Below are positions 41,283 through 52,524 of a stretch of 64,000 bases of DNA, piece by piece; the first letter of the stretch is position 1, and each line of letters starts with the position of its first letter. Position numbers and translations under genes: made by a program. The notes under the pieces were generated by a model. It was given only the letters and a program-made list of their open reading frames with translations, ran no database searches and was not told where the DNA came from. This DNA is from Brachionus plicatilis. Lineage: Eukaryota; Rotifera; Eurotatoria; Ploima; Brachionidae. The stretch is taken from NCBI GenBank assembly GCA_010279815.1, contig QEOQ01000433.1:32067-96066 (forward strand), read 5' to 3'.

Positions 41283-42659
41283 ATTAAAATATCTAAAATA
41301 GATGATATTTTTAAATAAGCCGCTTATTAAAACGCCAATCATTTTTATTAAAGTCATTAGAAAAAATGTCAATTTAATGAATTTATCGCCATCTAAAAGT
41401 TTTAGTTGTCATATAAAAGATAAGGTGACAATTATTAATATTACATAGAACTAAAAAGTATTAAAGGATATTTTTTTAAATTAAATAGAAATAACTTTTA
41501 ATCATCAATAACTTTAATAAATTTTATTTTGAATAAATTAATTTGAATAAAAATGAATAAAAATAAAAATTTCATCAATTACTGTTTAATAATGTGCTAG
41601 AATCATTCCGGGGATTGAATTCGATTCAAAGAGAGAAAAGTCAAATATTGGATTGCTTTCCAGCTGAAGCATGCCACATGTCAAAAAAATTAGTAATTTT
41701 TTTTTTAAAGTTTATTTCAAAATTTAAATGGATCTGATTAATAGAACTCCTTCCGTCATTGTTTTTCTTTTTTTTTAGTAGTTTTACATTAATAAATTGG
41801 ATAAATAAATAAAATTAGTTAATTTTAAATGATTTAAAAAAAAAACGAGTTTGAATAGAAAACCCATTTTCATTTCCATTTTCAAGGATAAATTAATTAC
41901 ATTTTTTATTTTAAAATTATTTATATAATTGATTTCTTAATTTTTTAACTGATAAAATTTATTTATTAATTTAATTTTTTGTTAACTTAACTTGCATTAA
42001 ATAACTTTTAATTAAATTCTGTGACAACTAATACTTATAATTTACGAATGATACATTAAATTGAATCCCGGTAAAAAAGAACGCTGAAAAGAACGCCGTT
42101 TTAACGCTCCTTCAGATTAAATATAAATAAAAATTAAAAAATTAAATTTTTTTTATTCAAATTATAATTTAAGAGCCGTGACCCTTGGGAAGTTCAAAAT
42201 TATCTAAAAACCTTTTTTTCATTTTTTATGCAATTTAAATATGTTTAATACAGTTAACTTAACTGTATTAAAACTGTGAAAAAGATTCAGCTAAAGATTT
42301 AGATTTTCCTACCGAATCACCATAAAATTTTTTTATAATTATATATTATTATAAAAAAATTTACTAATTTGTGAAGTCAAAATAGTTCTATTAATTCGAG
42401 TTGATCAAAAAAAGTGTCAAATATTTTTTTAATTATTTTTACAAAAGAAATTTAAATTTTAAAGCTTTGTTTTAGAAAATAATAATTTTTGAAAAAAAAA
42501 CGCTGACGAAGAACGGCGTTCTTTGAGCGTCCTTTAAGCGTTCTTTTTTTATGGGATTATATTTTAATTTACAATTTAATTTTTTTTTTTAAATGAAGTT
42601 TAATAAAAATAATTGACACTTTAATATAAACTCTTTAAAATAAAATTCTTTAAGTGTGT
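41283..42659. other. AT-rich spacer
   Basis: No gene. A possible old foldback is marked by AAAGAACGCTGAAAAGAACG at about 42076 and the roughly inverted CTTTGAGCGTCCTTTAAGCG at about 42521-42545, both with GAACGCC/GGCGTTC motifs. Confidence 0.4.
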
Positions 42660-43045
42660 TGGTCTTTAAATGTTGGGACAGGACTGAGTCATTCTATTCC
42701 ATTGGTTGTAAGACTGGTGAAGGAATACAAAGAAGGCTTCGAATCAAGATATATTGAATACCCAACTCCATTGTGTAATTGCTACCTTACTATTTCTTCT
42801 TTTTTTCCTGAAACTTTAACTATTTAAACATGTGCCACATGTAACAATCTTTTCCAATTTATGTCTTTTCAACTTTCATTTTTTTTAGCTTATTCACTTT
42901 ATTTTGATTATTTGCTTTTTTTTCTCATTTTATTAACTTTAATTTTATTTTTATTTTATTTTTTTTTTATTTTACTTTTTAACTTATTCTGAAGGAGCTT
43001 TAGCTCGGTACAGAAAACAAATAAATAAAAAAATAAAAAAAAATA
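42660..43045 (+). mobile_element. LINE 3' end
   Basis: GLSHSIPLVVRLVKEYKEGF ... SRYIEYPTPLCNCYLTISSF is the C-terminus of the same LINE as at 23330-23629/25751-25980. Its 3' untranslated region ends GGAGCTTTAGCTCGGTACAG and a tail of AAATAAAT/AAATAAA units. Strongly 5'-truncated. Confidence 0.75.
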
Positions 43046-43526
43046 ATAAAACTTTGCTTTCGGCAAATTGAAGTTTGTGATCAAGAACAAAATATTTTAA
43101 AATCTAGGAATCTAAGATTTAAAATTAAATTTTTTTTTTTAAATTAACTAATTAATTAAGTTTTAAAATTTAAATGATCGTTTTGATCTTAAAATTTGAT
43201 CTGAAACTTAAATTCGCCTTATTTTCAGGGTAAAAAGTAACACTGTGCAATTAATTTTCTAGTCAGAGTTATAAAATAAAATTAATAAGTTTTAATGTTA
43301 AAATAATTCTATAATTTAAATTCATATAAAATTTTGAATATTATTCTGCCAATGCATACACATGATTTGTGAGCCAATTTTGACGCCAATATAAATTACC
43401 AAATTTTGCTGAACGCGTTTAGCCCGTTTTGAGTGCATAGTTGCAAGCATTTTAAACCAGCGTTTTATTCTTTAGACAAAAAAAAAAACTAATTCTCAAT
43501 TTAATTCTCTAGATCGAAGTTAAAAA
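43046..43526. other. Upstream region of ATP synthase gamma
   Basis: At about 43066-43090, CGGCAAATTGAAGTTTGTGA resembles the terminal repeat of the foldback at 56876-57242 (GGCAATTTGAAGTTTATGAT), so it is a solo end. The promoter of the gene should lie in the last 150 bp, but no motif is clear. Confidence 0.45.
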
Positions 43527-44580
43527 ATGTTCGGAGCCGTGAGTCTAATGACCCCTGTTTAGTAAGTACCCTGTCAAAAAATGCTAAAGTGTTTAAAAAT
43601 TTTTTCCGCAGCACACAAGCCCGTGGCTATGCCACACTCAAGGACAGTAAGAGATTTTTTTAGGCTGACCATTGGGTTTTTTTAAAAAATAATCATTTAA
43701 GTCAGTATGCGCCTCAAGTCTGTTAAGAACATCCAAAAAATTACCAAGTCAATGAAGATGGTGAGTGCGGCAAAGTACGCAAAGGCTGAGAAAGACTTGA
43801 AGGCAACTCGGCCGTATGGAGAGGCCACATCTGTTTTCAGCGAGCAGGCCGAGGTTCCCACCGAGCCAGAGAATGTCAAAAAGCATTTGGTTGTTGCTGT
43901 AACATCTGACAGAGGTCTGTGCGGTGCCATTCACACATCCATAGTCAAAGCTGTCAAAGCTCTTCTAGCTGAGGAAAAATACCAAAATCTTGACACCAAA
44001 ATTGTCTGCATTGGTGACAAGTCCAAAACTATGCTGCAGCGCGTTTTTGCCAGCAACATTCTATTCTCTGTAAACGACGTTGGCAAAAAAAATGTGTCCT
44101 TTATGGACGCTTCGTTGATCGCCAACGGCATCCTCAACTCTGGCTACGAGTTCGATTCAGGTGAAATACTTTACAACAGATTCAAAACAGCTATCTCCTA
44201 CACCACCACTAATCAGCCGTTTTATTCAAGCAATTTGATCAGCAGTGCCAAAAACATTGGTGTCTATGATTCCTTAGATGCTGAGACAATCAAATGCTAC
44301 CAAGAGTACCAACTAGCCAGCATGGTGTTCTATGCGCTGAAGGAAAATTCGACCAGCGAGCTTAGCTCTCGTATGAGTGCCATGGACAATGCCAGCAAAA
44401 ATGCCGGTAAATTAAAAATAGAAAAAATTTTTAATTTTTTTTTTTAATTTTTTTTTTTTTTTAAAAGGTGAAATGATTGACAAGTTGACTTTGTACTATA
44501 ACCGCACCAGACAGGCTGTCATTACCAGAGAATTGATCGAAATTATTTCTGGAGCGTCAGCTTTGGATGCCAAGGAATAA
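43527..44580 (+). CDS. ATP5F1C: ATP synthase F1 subunit gamma, mitochondrial
   Basis: Four exons: 43527-43561, 43612-43646, 43702-44406 and 44468-44580, introns of 50, 55 and 61 bp with GT/AG ends. The joined product is 295 residues, near the usual 298. Exons 1-2 encode the presequence ([20 protein letters not shown]) running into [20 protein letters not shown] and [17 protein letters not shown], the N-terminal coiled-coil of the rotor stalk. [10 protein letters not shown] is the family motif. Exon 4 encodes the C-terminal helix [20 protein letters not shown] and ELIEIISGA. Gamma turns inside the alpha3beta3 head and couples proton flow to ATP synthesis. The single-exon frame from 43707 misses both ends of the protein. 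Confidence 0.96.
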
Positions 44581-45018
44581 AGTCATCAATTAGTTCTATT
44601 CGTTTAAGATTTATTTAAATAACAAAAAATTAAGCTTTTTTTTAAATGAAAAAAAAGACTCCGATTAACTAACTTGGAATAAAATAGATTAATAAAATTT
44701 AATTTTTTTCCTCCATTCACATTTTTTTTTATATTAAGTTAAAGAATTTAATAGATAGAGAAATATGAAAAAAATACAAAAAAATGTCAATCAAGTCAAA
44801 AAAAATTAAATTATTTAAAGGTCATATTTTTTTCTAAAATGATTAGGTTAAAGACTCAATTGTTTTACAGCACTTAACTCAAGAGATGAAAGGTTTCTTT
44901 AAAAATTCTGTGATTAAAAAATATATTTAAAATCTTTATCTAAAAAAAATTATTTTTTATGTGGTGAATTTTGGCTTTCACTATTTTTATTTATTTTATA
45001 ATTTCACTCAAGAACTAT
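44581..45018. other. AT-rich spacer
   Basis: 3' untranslated region of the gamma-subunit gene, then spacer with no coding signal. Confidence 0.5.
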
Positions 45019-45680
45019 TAGTGTTGGCAATCGATTATCAAAAATCGATTCAATAATCGACTAACTTTAAATCGACTATTTTTTTTTTAGTTGATTATTA
45101 AATAGACTAATTTTTTTTTAGTCAATTGATAAAAAATTAATCTCCAAATTAAAGCTAAATAAGTAAAAAATATTTTTTCCGACAACATTGCACACAACTA
45201 ATCACCAAAATTCCTCAATTATTGCTTTTAAAAATCCGCCACAAACATATTTTCTCGAGTGCCAAATTATTCGATTCAATAATCAATAAATCTTAATCAT
45301 ATTTTTAATTATCTTAAAAAAACAATATATTATCTTACACAATTTAATTCATCTTAATAACTAAAAAATGTCTTAGTCCGTTTAAAACATCTTATATATA
45401 TTAAAAAATCTTTATTTTTTTAATTTATGCTTATATAACTAAAAAAAATATATTTAAACTTTGCAATATATTTAAAAATTAAAAATAAATGAAAATAATA
45501 TAAAAATGATTCGCAACTATTGTGTTTCGGACGATGAATTTGATATGGTATCTATTGTTGGTAAGAAAGGTCCTGTCAATTAATAATCGATTAAAAAAAA
45601 TTAGTCGATTTAATACTTGACTAAAATAATTAGTCGATTTTTGTAATTTATTAATCGATTGGAATCGATTACCAACACTA
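45019..45680. mobile_element. hAT MITE with 8-bp target duplication
   Basis: Inverted ends TAGTGTTGGCAATCGATTAT (left) and, complemented, TAGTGTTGGTAATCGATTCC (right). Flanked by exact AGAACTAT at 45011-45018 and 45681-45688. TAGTGTTGG and an 8-bp duplication are classic for hAT. The subterminal region repeats ATCGATT and TCGACTAA. 662 bp; a 22-codon plus-strand frame near 45507 (NYCVSDDEFDMVSIVGKKG) may be a transposase vestige. Confidence 0.92.
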
Positions 45681-46389
45681 AGAACTATACATCAAAGATA
45701 TGATTAATTTTTTTTAAAAAAATTTCTAGATTGTTTCTTCGAATATTTTTAAAAATAAAATTTGAAAGTTTGCTATTAAAAAAATAAAATATATATTGTA
45801 AATCAACATAACAATTTGAAAGTTAAAAAATTAAAAAACTTGGAGGCAACCAAAATATGGCTATAAGTAGCTTTTTTAATAAAATTTTTAAATCAATTAA
45901 AATATTTTTAAATCAATTCTTGTATTGCAAAATTTTAAAATAGCTGAAAATTAAAAATTTTTTTTTCTGAATAATCAATTTTTTAACAAAAGCTATTTTT
46001 TACGTGATTTTACTTAAAATTCCTTTTATTCAAAATTTTGACTTGATTAATTTTTTTTTGAATTCAAGTTAAATACTTGACTTTGAAAAGATTTAAAATG
46101 ACTTTTTTTTATTTTTGCACAAGTCCGTTTATAATTTTTCCAGTATAGCAGAGTTTATTAGTAAGTTCTTTTTTTTCGAACTGCAATGTAAAAGATTCCA
46201 TATTAAAAAAATATCAATCAAAAAATGAGTTAAATTTAGAAATTCAAAATCAAAGATATTTCAGATAAAAGCTCCCAAGTTATACCAAAATCTCATCTTT
46301 CCAATTCAAAAAATCTCTTTACTTAATCAGTGTCCAGAAGACAAATAAAAACATAAAAAATTGATTCAAACCACTTAATTTCAAAGTTG
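45681..46389. other. AT-rich spacer with a hAT-like remnant
   Basis: No gene. 46050-46125 resembles the right half of the element at 40895-41282 (CTTGACTTTGAAAAG ... TTTGCACAAGTCCG). Confidence 0.4.
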
Positions 46390-46620
46390 TGTCACCCTCC
46401 TATTTTTTCATCCGGGCTTGGGACCGGCATACGGCATAGTTAGGACAGCGTCTTGGCCTAGGAAGCACGTGGGACGTTCATCATAAACAGCACCACTCAT
46501 CCGAGTCATTAGAGACTGCGAACTCGGCAACTATTTAGACTAGCTTGGAACCACAAACCAAGCGACATTCTCAATTAAGAGAAAATGCCTTAACTTTAGT
46601 GCTTCCCAAAGTAGTAGATC
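46390..46620 (-). mobile_element. GC-richer LINE-like 3' fragment
   Basis: Plus-strand CACCCTCCTATTTTTTCATC then CGGGCTTGGGACCGGCATAC. Read on the minus strand it gives GCCGGTCCCAAGCCCGGAT followed by GAGGGTG, the phrase that closes many RTE-type LINE copies in animals. Base composition is clearly unlike the flanks. No usable open frame. Assignment is from memory of that terminal phrase. Confidence 0.45.
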
Positions 46621-46789
46621 ATCAATTATTAATTTAATAAAATTGAATATTTTTAGAAAGTATTCGACCCTCTATCTGCTTGTTTAACTTGATCAGAAAA
46701 AGTCAAGTTATATTTGCTCTTTAATTTGTAACAAAGCTTTTTATGATTTAAAATGCAATTTTAAAAAAATTTAAAATAAAATCTTCAAA
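46621..46789. other. Upstream region of the mL64 gene
   Basis: Short AT-rich stretch presumably holding the promoter; no motif assigned. Confidence 0.35.
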
Positions 46790-47608
46790 ATGTTTCTTCG
46801 ACCCATACGACTAAGACAAGGCTGTCTTTTGTCACTGAAACGATACGAGAACACATCAGCCAAAGAAGTGGACTTTAAAACCGATGATTCAAATGAGGAA
46901 ACTTTGTCTGAGTTCGGCCCCAATATACCCGAGGCCGAAGAGGCCATGGAACGTGCTGAAAAATACCGAAACTACATAGAGTCAAAAAGAAATGTAAGTC
47001 GGTTCTCGCGCATCACCGCTCACAACAAATACAAAAATACATTTCCAACATACTCGGACCCTGAAGCCGATTTTTTAAAATCAGACAATTATTTTCGTAA
47101 ATTGTACGCCAAGTTCGGAAAAGAGTCCGGCATTGATGTGGGCCTCGCTTGGCCATCACGTGACCAGCTGCAACAAATAATCAATGAAGAAAAAGAGTAC
47201 GATTTAACTCTGGAACAAAAGATTAATGCTTTGATTGAGCGTAAGAGCGAACAGTTGAGTTCATATGAAAAATTGGTCAAAGATACTGATGACACTCTGA
47301 AAAAAATGCCTGCCACCATAGACTCGTTTTATCAGCGCATTGTTAAGCGAGACAAATTGGACAAAGAAAAAGAGGCCAAAAAACAGGATGTGTTGGACCA
47401 AGCGAGAGAGTTTTACGGCTATGAGGTGGACTTGAGGGATCCCAGGATTCAGGAGATGATCAAAAAATTCCAGGAGGAAAGAAAAGTCATCGAAAAGGCC
47501 AAGAAAAAGGAAGAGGAGAAAAAACGGGCCCAAGCTATGCAGCTGCAACAAAAATTGAAACAAGCTGACAAAATTCTTAGCCAAGCATCGGATGAAAAAA
47601 ATAATTAA
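46790..47608 (+). CDS. GADD45GIP1: Mitochondrial ribosomal protein mL64 (GADD45GIP1/CRIF1 family)
   Basis: Single exon, 272 residues. The N-terminus MFLRPIRLRQGCLLSLKRYE is a basic, amphipathic mitochondrial presequence. Family landmarks are FRKLYAKFGKESGIDVGLAW followed by PSRDQLQQIINEEKEYDLTL (compare the vertebrate ARYGAASGV..LWPSPEQL..EE.E), a KMP motif (DTLKKMPATIDSFYQR), and REFYGYEVDLRDPRIQEMIK, followed by a Lys/Glu-rich helix. The protein sits near the exit tunnel of the large mitoribosomal subunit and helps insert newly made respiratory subunits; a nuclear role as CRIF1 is known in vertebrates. The vertebrate protein is about 222 residues, so this N-terminus is longer. Confidence 0.85.
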   Translation: MFLRPIRLRQGCLLSLKRYENTSAKEVDFKTDDSNEETLSEFGPNIPEAEEAMERAEKYRNYIESKRNVSRFSRITAHNKYKNTFPTYSDPEADFLKSDNYFRKLYAKFGKESGIDVGLAWPSRDQLQQIINEEKEYDLTLEQKINALIERKSEQLSSYEKLVKDTDDTLKKMPATIDSFYQRIVKRDKLDKEKEAKKQDVLDQAREFYGYEVDLRDPRIQEMIKKFQEERKVIEKAKKKEEEKKRAQAMQLQQKLKQADKILSQASDEKNN

Positions 47609-47700
47609 ACTTTTAAAAAATAAAATTTTGTTTTATTAATTTAATAAATTTAAATAGATTTTTTTTTCTGGATTAAATAATTTTGATTAAAAAAAAAAAA

Positions 47701-47772
47701 CTCCGTGACGGGGAATTGAACCCCGGTCTCCCGCGTGACAGGCGGGGATACTCACCACTATACTATCACGGA
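47701..47772 (-). tRNA. tRNA-Asp (GTC)
   Basis: 72 bases on the minus strand: TCCGTGATAGTATAGTGGTG, anticodon loop in CGCCTGTCACGCG (anticodon GTC), T-arm GGGGTTCAATTCCCC, end TCACGGAG. The acceptor stem pairs over all 7 positions. T-runs of a Pol III terminator follow directly on the minus strand (the plus strand has an A-run at 47691-47700). Confidence 0.97.
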
Positions 47773-48586
47773 TTTACAGCGTTGGCTTCACGAATCAAAC
47801 AAAATTTTTAAATAAATTTATGCTAGGAAAGTTTTTAAAAAGTAAATGATCACGCTTTGAAATAAAAAAATTTTTGAATTTTTTTTTAGAAAAATTCTAA
47901 ACTTTGAACCTTCCATTTTAAAATCAACTGAATTCAAATTTTTTTTTCTAAATTTTAAGCTTAATTATATTTTTTTAATTCTTTTAAATTAAAGATTTTT
48001 GAAAAAAAAATATTTGAAATGATATGAAATTAATGAAATATTAACTTCAGATTCCAGTTCTGCATTCTTGAAAACCCTCAATGGGAAGTTCCAATTTTAA
48101 ATAATTAAATAGCCAAATTTTGTATTGCTTCCAGTTTCAGATCCATATCTCTACTCTTTGATCATGAACCTTAAATAAAAACCATAAATTCTGATATTTA
48201 ATAAGCTATAGTTTATTCTTTTTAAGACTTTTTTTTTAATAGATTCCTAAACTAAACATTTTGAACAATATGATAAGATAAATTTATAGGCAGAAATTTT
48301 TTTAGACTAAATGCCACAATTAATTTAATTTAAAAAAAATATTTAAGTTAGATAAATTTTAAAAGTTTGAAGAAATTTTTTAAAATAAAATTTAAAAAAA
48401 AAATCCTATTTTATATTTAATGTTTAGTTATTTGAATGACCTGACTTTAATTAATGATTAAACTAATTAATTAAAAATATCCATGCTAGATAAACTAGGA
48501 CTTGAATATTTCGAATATTTATTCTAAATTAAAATAGGTATGCAGCGGATATAAATATTAATCTAATTAACTTTATGTCACATAAA
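47773..48586. other. AT-rich spacer
   Basis: Nothing supportable apart from AT-rich sequence between tRNA-Asp and the small secreted-protein gene. Confidence 0.5.
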
Positions 48587-48988
48587 ATGATAAAATTAGC
48601 AATTTTGTTTTTAGTATTCTCAATTAATTGCCGTAATTAAAAAAATATTTAATTAAAATTTTATTAAAAATATTTTAAAAATAGAAAATGTAACTCGTAA
48701 ACTAGTTTTGTTTCCTTTGACCGAAAGTGCTGTCACAATAAAAATATCACCTATTCCTCGCCTGCCCGCTGATCTAAATCCACAGGTTCTTCCGGATGGT
48801 AAAAATAAAAGAAAAAAGTTCATCAATTTTCAAATTTATATAAAGCTCGTTCAGTGCCTCAAACAATCCGCATGAGAGTGCTCAATCCGGATGCAATGAT
48901 AAGCAAAGATAGACCTGTGCTCCTTAGGCCTATGAAAGAGGCCAAGAGCGGAAGTTTTCATTTAAAATGTTTTTATAGATTTAATTAA
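48587..48988 (+). CDS. Small secreted protein or peptide precursor (100 aa, three exons)
   Basis: Exons 48587-48632, 48685-48798 and 48846-48988 with introns of 52 and 47 bp join in frame. Residues 1-15 (MIKLAILFLVFSINC) form a signal peptide. The mature part is QNVTRKLVLFPLTESAV, then TIKISPIPRLPADLNPQVLP, RSVPQTIRMRVLNPDAM and a C-terminus GSFHLKCFYRFN. It contains basic sites such as TRK, SKDR and LLRP but no clear KR-flanked peptide. The signal peptide, small size and basic C-terminal peptide suggest a neuropeptide-like or other secreted product; no family is recognised. It is convergent with the elongase, leaving 66 bp between stop codons. The precise splicing agrees with neighbouring genes, which supports it as real. 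Confidence 0.6.
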
Positions 48989-49054
48989 AATAAAAAAAAA
49001 TTTAATTTCAAAAATTTATTAAAAATAAAGCTACTCTAAATAAATTGATTTAAT

Positions 49055-50048
49055 CTATTCAACTTTTTTTGCTTTTTGCTTATTTTCCACAAATTTCTTC
49101 TTGTCCGTTTTGACAACATTATTGTTCAAATCTTTAAGATTTCTCCTACGCTTGGCATCATTGGTTTTTTTTATATACTCATGAACATAGAAGTTGGTGA
49201 ATAAGGCTAACATGATGACCATGTAGGAAGAGAGCAATATTTGGCCCCACATTGGAAACGAGCATTTGCCGCTCATGGTCAAATACATTCCGTTCAAAGT
49301 ATGACTGAAAGTGATCACAAACTGGGCCAGCTGAAATGTGGTAATATACTTTTTCCACCAAAGCTTATCCTTTAGGCTGGGTATGACCGAAAAAGCGTAG
49401 TAAGTGTACATGAAGACGTGTACCACACAATTAAGAGCAGCGCCAAAGTAAGCCTGACCTGCCGGGATCCAGCTAATCACTACCCACCAAATTATCAACT
49501 TAAAAATTAAACATTAGGACAACAAAAAAGCTCTATGCTTCTTACCATGGTAGAGTGATGGAATACGTGCAAAAAAGTCACTTGGTTAAATCTTTTTCTG
49601 ACTATCATCCAAAATGTGTCCAATAGCTCAATTGCTTTTGAGAAAAAGTACCACCATAGGGCTTTTGTAACCTTGGTCTCTGCTGGCTTGTTGTTGATCT
49701 CACCACAAGCGTAATTGTAGCCTGACTGGTAGACTCCGACCACTATTTCCTCGAACATGTATGCTGATAGGAGCACTAGGCCAAAGTTGTAGATGAAAAG
49801 GAGCCAAGATGGAACCTTGATCTCGGGAAAATAGCTCATGACGCGCTTGCCCAAGAAGACCATTAGGAGATAAGCTGCGACCAAATAAAGCACTGGTCTG
49901 GGGTCGTTCCAAACAAGTGGCAAATTATTTGTTCTCGGATCTTTGGGAAATGGTTGGATAAAATTTTTTTTAATTCAAGTCAAGTACCTGTCTTAGTCAA
50001 GGCGTCTTGGTAAAAAGAGTTCCATCTGTGGATCAAAGTCTCATTCAT
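49055..50048 (-). CDS. Very-long-chain fatty acid elongase (ELOVL4/7-like)
   Basis: Three exons (49988-50048, 49546-49940, 49055-49498), introns of 47 bp each, give 299 residues. The enzyme is the condensing 3-ketoacyl-CoA synthase of the ER elongation cycle, adding two carbons from malonyl-CoA. Landmarks: DPRTNNLPLV near the start, several membrane helices, KAIELLDTFWMIVRKR, catalytic histidine box HVFHH spanning the exon 2 end (FLHVFHHSTM), MYTYYAFS, KKYITTFQLAQF, and a basic tail KDLNNNVVKTDKKKFVENKQ ending KAKKVE, an ER-retrieval-like C-terminus. The DPR motif and MYTYY point to the ELOVL1/4/7 branch rather than ELOVL3/6; the exact paralogue is not resolved. Confidence 0.93.
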
Positions 50049-51584
50049 TTTTTGCTCTTTCAAAATCTAAAAATTAAAGAACGCTTTGTTGTTTATGAAA
50101 TAAAAATGAGAGAAAATTTTTGTTAAAAATGTGGTTTACAATGGGACTAAGAAAATGAAATTTATAATAATTTTTTTAAGTTAAAGTGATGTCAGAGCTT
50201 GGATACACATTCGTTATCAATTTTATTTTTGCAAGTATCGTATGTTTTTTTAAGTCACGCATCAGAGTTTTTTTTGTTTAAAAAAAAATAATATAAAAGT
50301 AAAATTAGATCAAAAATCAATAATTTATTTATTGAAAAAATATGTACAGATAATAATGCGGATTAGAATAGAAAAGAAGAATAATTTTTGTCTATAAATA
50401 TCAGACTTTGAATCCAATTGTTTCAAGTATTTTTATTTTATTATGAAAATTTTTTTTTCCCATTTACATCGAAGTGGTTTTTGTTGGTGTAAAGTTACGT
50501 AAAATTTCACAAAAATTTTATTTACATATTTTGTTAATATTGATAATTTTTTTGTCCTAATTCAATATTTTATAAATGTTTCAGTAACTTTGATTACAGG
50601 CTAATATGATTAAAAGATAAGATATTTGCCAAAAAAAGTGAAATTAAAAAAATTTTTTTTCTCCAAAGTTGATAAAGCTAAGATCACAAGACACGTCTAA
50701 AATATGTGATTTAGTTTTATCTTTTTTTTTTCAAAATTTTTAAAGCGACAATTTTTTATCAAAATTTTAATAAAATCATTGATTTTAATTTAATTTATTT
50801 TCTAAATTACTCATCTATTGACAATCAATATTTTGAAAATTTAATTTAAACATTTTTGCTTTATTTACGTTGAAAAAGGTAAGGTGGACATTTACCATTT
50901 TCGATTTAATTTTGGTACAAAAAATCAGTAAATTGAAGTAGACCCTGGAAAAGAAGCAAATTTTAATTCTTGTAGAATAGTTTTAGAAAGATTCATTATA
51001 AGTTAAAAAAAATTTTTTTTTTCGATATCCAAACCATCGCAAGCAAATGTTGGTAAATTTATTCATAGGTAAAAAGTTTGACATTATACACCAAAAAGGT
51101 GCATTGATTCTTCTTTTTTCTATTAAAAAAGTATTTTTTTAGTTAAAAAAATTACTCGAGAATTTTTAGACTTTTTTTTTATTTGTTGAGTTAAATTAGT
51201 TGAGCTATTTAATTTTAAAAAATCCTGTTTTTCTGAATAAATATTTTATTTTAAAGATTTTTTATTTTGGTTAATATTTTTTTCTATTTTTTATGTATCA
51301 ATTTAAGAATTTAGCTTATTGTGTTCAAAAGTTAAATTCAAGTTAATTAAATAAATTTTTAATTAAAAAAGAATTAAGGATTTTTTTATTAATATCAGAA
51401 TTGGTCAAAGTAAAAGAAAAAAATTTCGTACCAATTTTTCTTGTGTATTGAAAATCAATTCTAGATAAATTAAGTATCTATATCGAATAATTTTATTTTG
51501 ACATTTGCTGATCTAGATAATAATTTTTTAAGTAGAATAATTTTAAATCTTTATCTTATTTATCTACAGTGATGATTTTTATGA
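50049..51584. other. AT-rich intergenic region
   Basis: No coding signal. Probably includes the elongase promoter near 50050-50250. Confidence 0.5.
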
Positions 51585-51956
51585 TATTGTGAATTTCAAA
51601 TGCAAATTGAAAAAAATTTTTTCAATTTTTGATAAATTAAAATTAAAGTTGATAAAAAATATTTAAAAATATACAATCAAAAAGTGCAACATACTTTGTC
51701 GTACCTTTTTTACTTAAAATAAAATTTACATTTTCTTTTTGTTTTAGAAAATCAAATCAATAATCTATTTAAATCTTATTGATACTTTATTTTTTTTCAA
51801 TTTTCACATGAGAAAAATTATTTTAGGTAAAAAAGGTGCAGCAAAGTTTGTTGCACTATGTTGCAGTATTTTTTCTAATATTTTTTATTAACTTTAATTT
51901 TAATTTGTTAAAAAATGAAGAATTTTTGTTCAATTCGTATTTGAAATTTACAATAC
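51585..51956. mobile_element. Foldback element with TATTGTGAATTTCAAA ends
   Basis: Left arm TATTGTGAATTTCAAATGCA ... AAAGTGCAACATACTTTGTC, right arm inverted: GTGCAGCAAAGTTTGTTGCA ... TATTTGAAATTTACAATA. Arms of about 145 bp around a short centre. A second, interrupted copy occurs at 56304-56875. Confidence 0.75.
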
Positions 51957-52524
51957 CGATTTTTATAAGGTTTCTGAATAATTTTGCTTAACATTTACCG
52001 AATTGACAACATTTTTGTAAACTCTGGTAATATTTACGCAGCATACTAAAATAGGTAATTTTAATTCAACTTTTGAGGACTTTTTAAGCATCTAATAGAA
52101 TTCTAAATTATTTTTTACATTAGGAAAATAAAAGTTGACATTCTTGCTTTACACCAAACAAATAATTTAAATAGCTCCATATTTAAATTTTTATCATATC
52201 AATTATAATAATTAAAAAAAAATAGCAGAAAAATTTTTTATTTAAAAATAAACTTTATTTAAAAATGCAAATTTTGAATATCAAAGCTTAATTATAAACT
52301 AGAATAAATAATTTATTCTATTAATCAAATTTTTCTCCAAACAAAACAAATCTCTTTATTAGATAGAAGAAAAAAAGACGAAAAAATTTTTCTAGGTATC
52401 AGGCACACAATGTAGAAAAAATTGTCTCAACCACTGACGTGTTCGGCCTGAAAACAAACTTTATTCTGAAACAAATTAATAAAATATTAAAATTTGTTCA
52501 AATTTTATTTTAAAATTCCGGAAA
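51957..52524. other. Spacer upstream of the MFS transporter
   Basis: AT-rich; no gene. Presumably includes the promoter of the transporter. Confidence 0.45.

Noticed and set aside
48949..48988. Allatostatin-C/somatostatin-type peptide at the C-terminus of the small secreted protein
   Set aside because: Only one cysteine is present in the terminal peptide and no dibasic cleavage site precedes it, so the required disulfide loop is absent.
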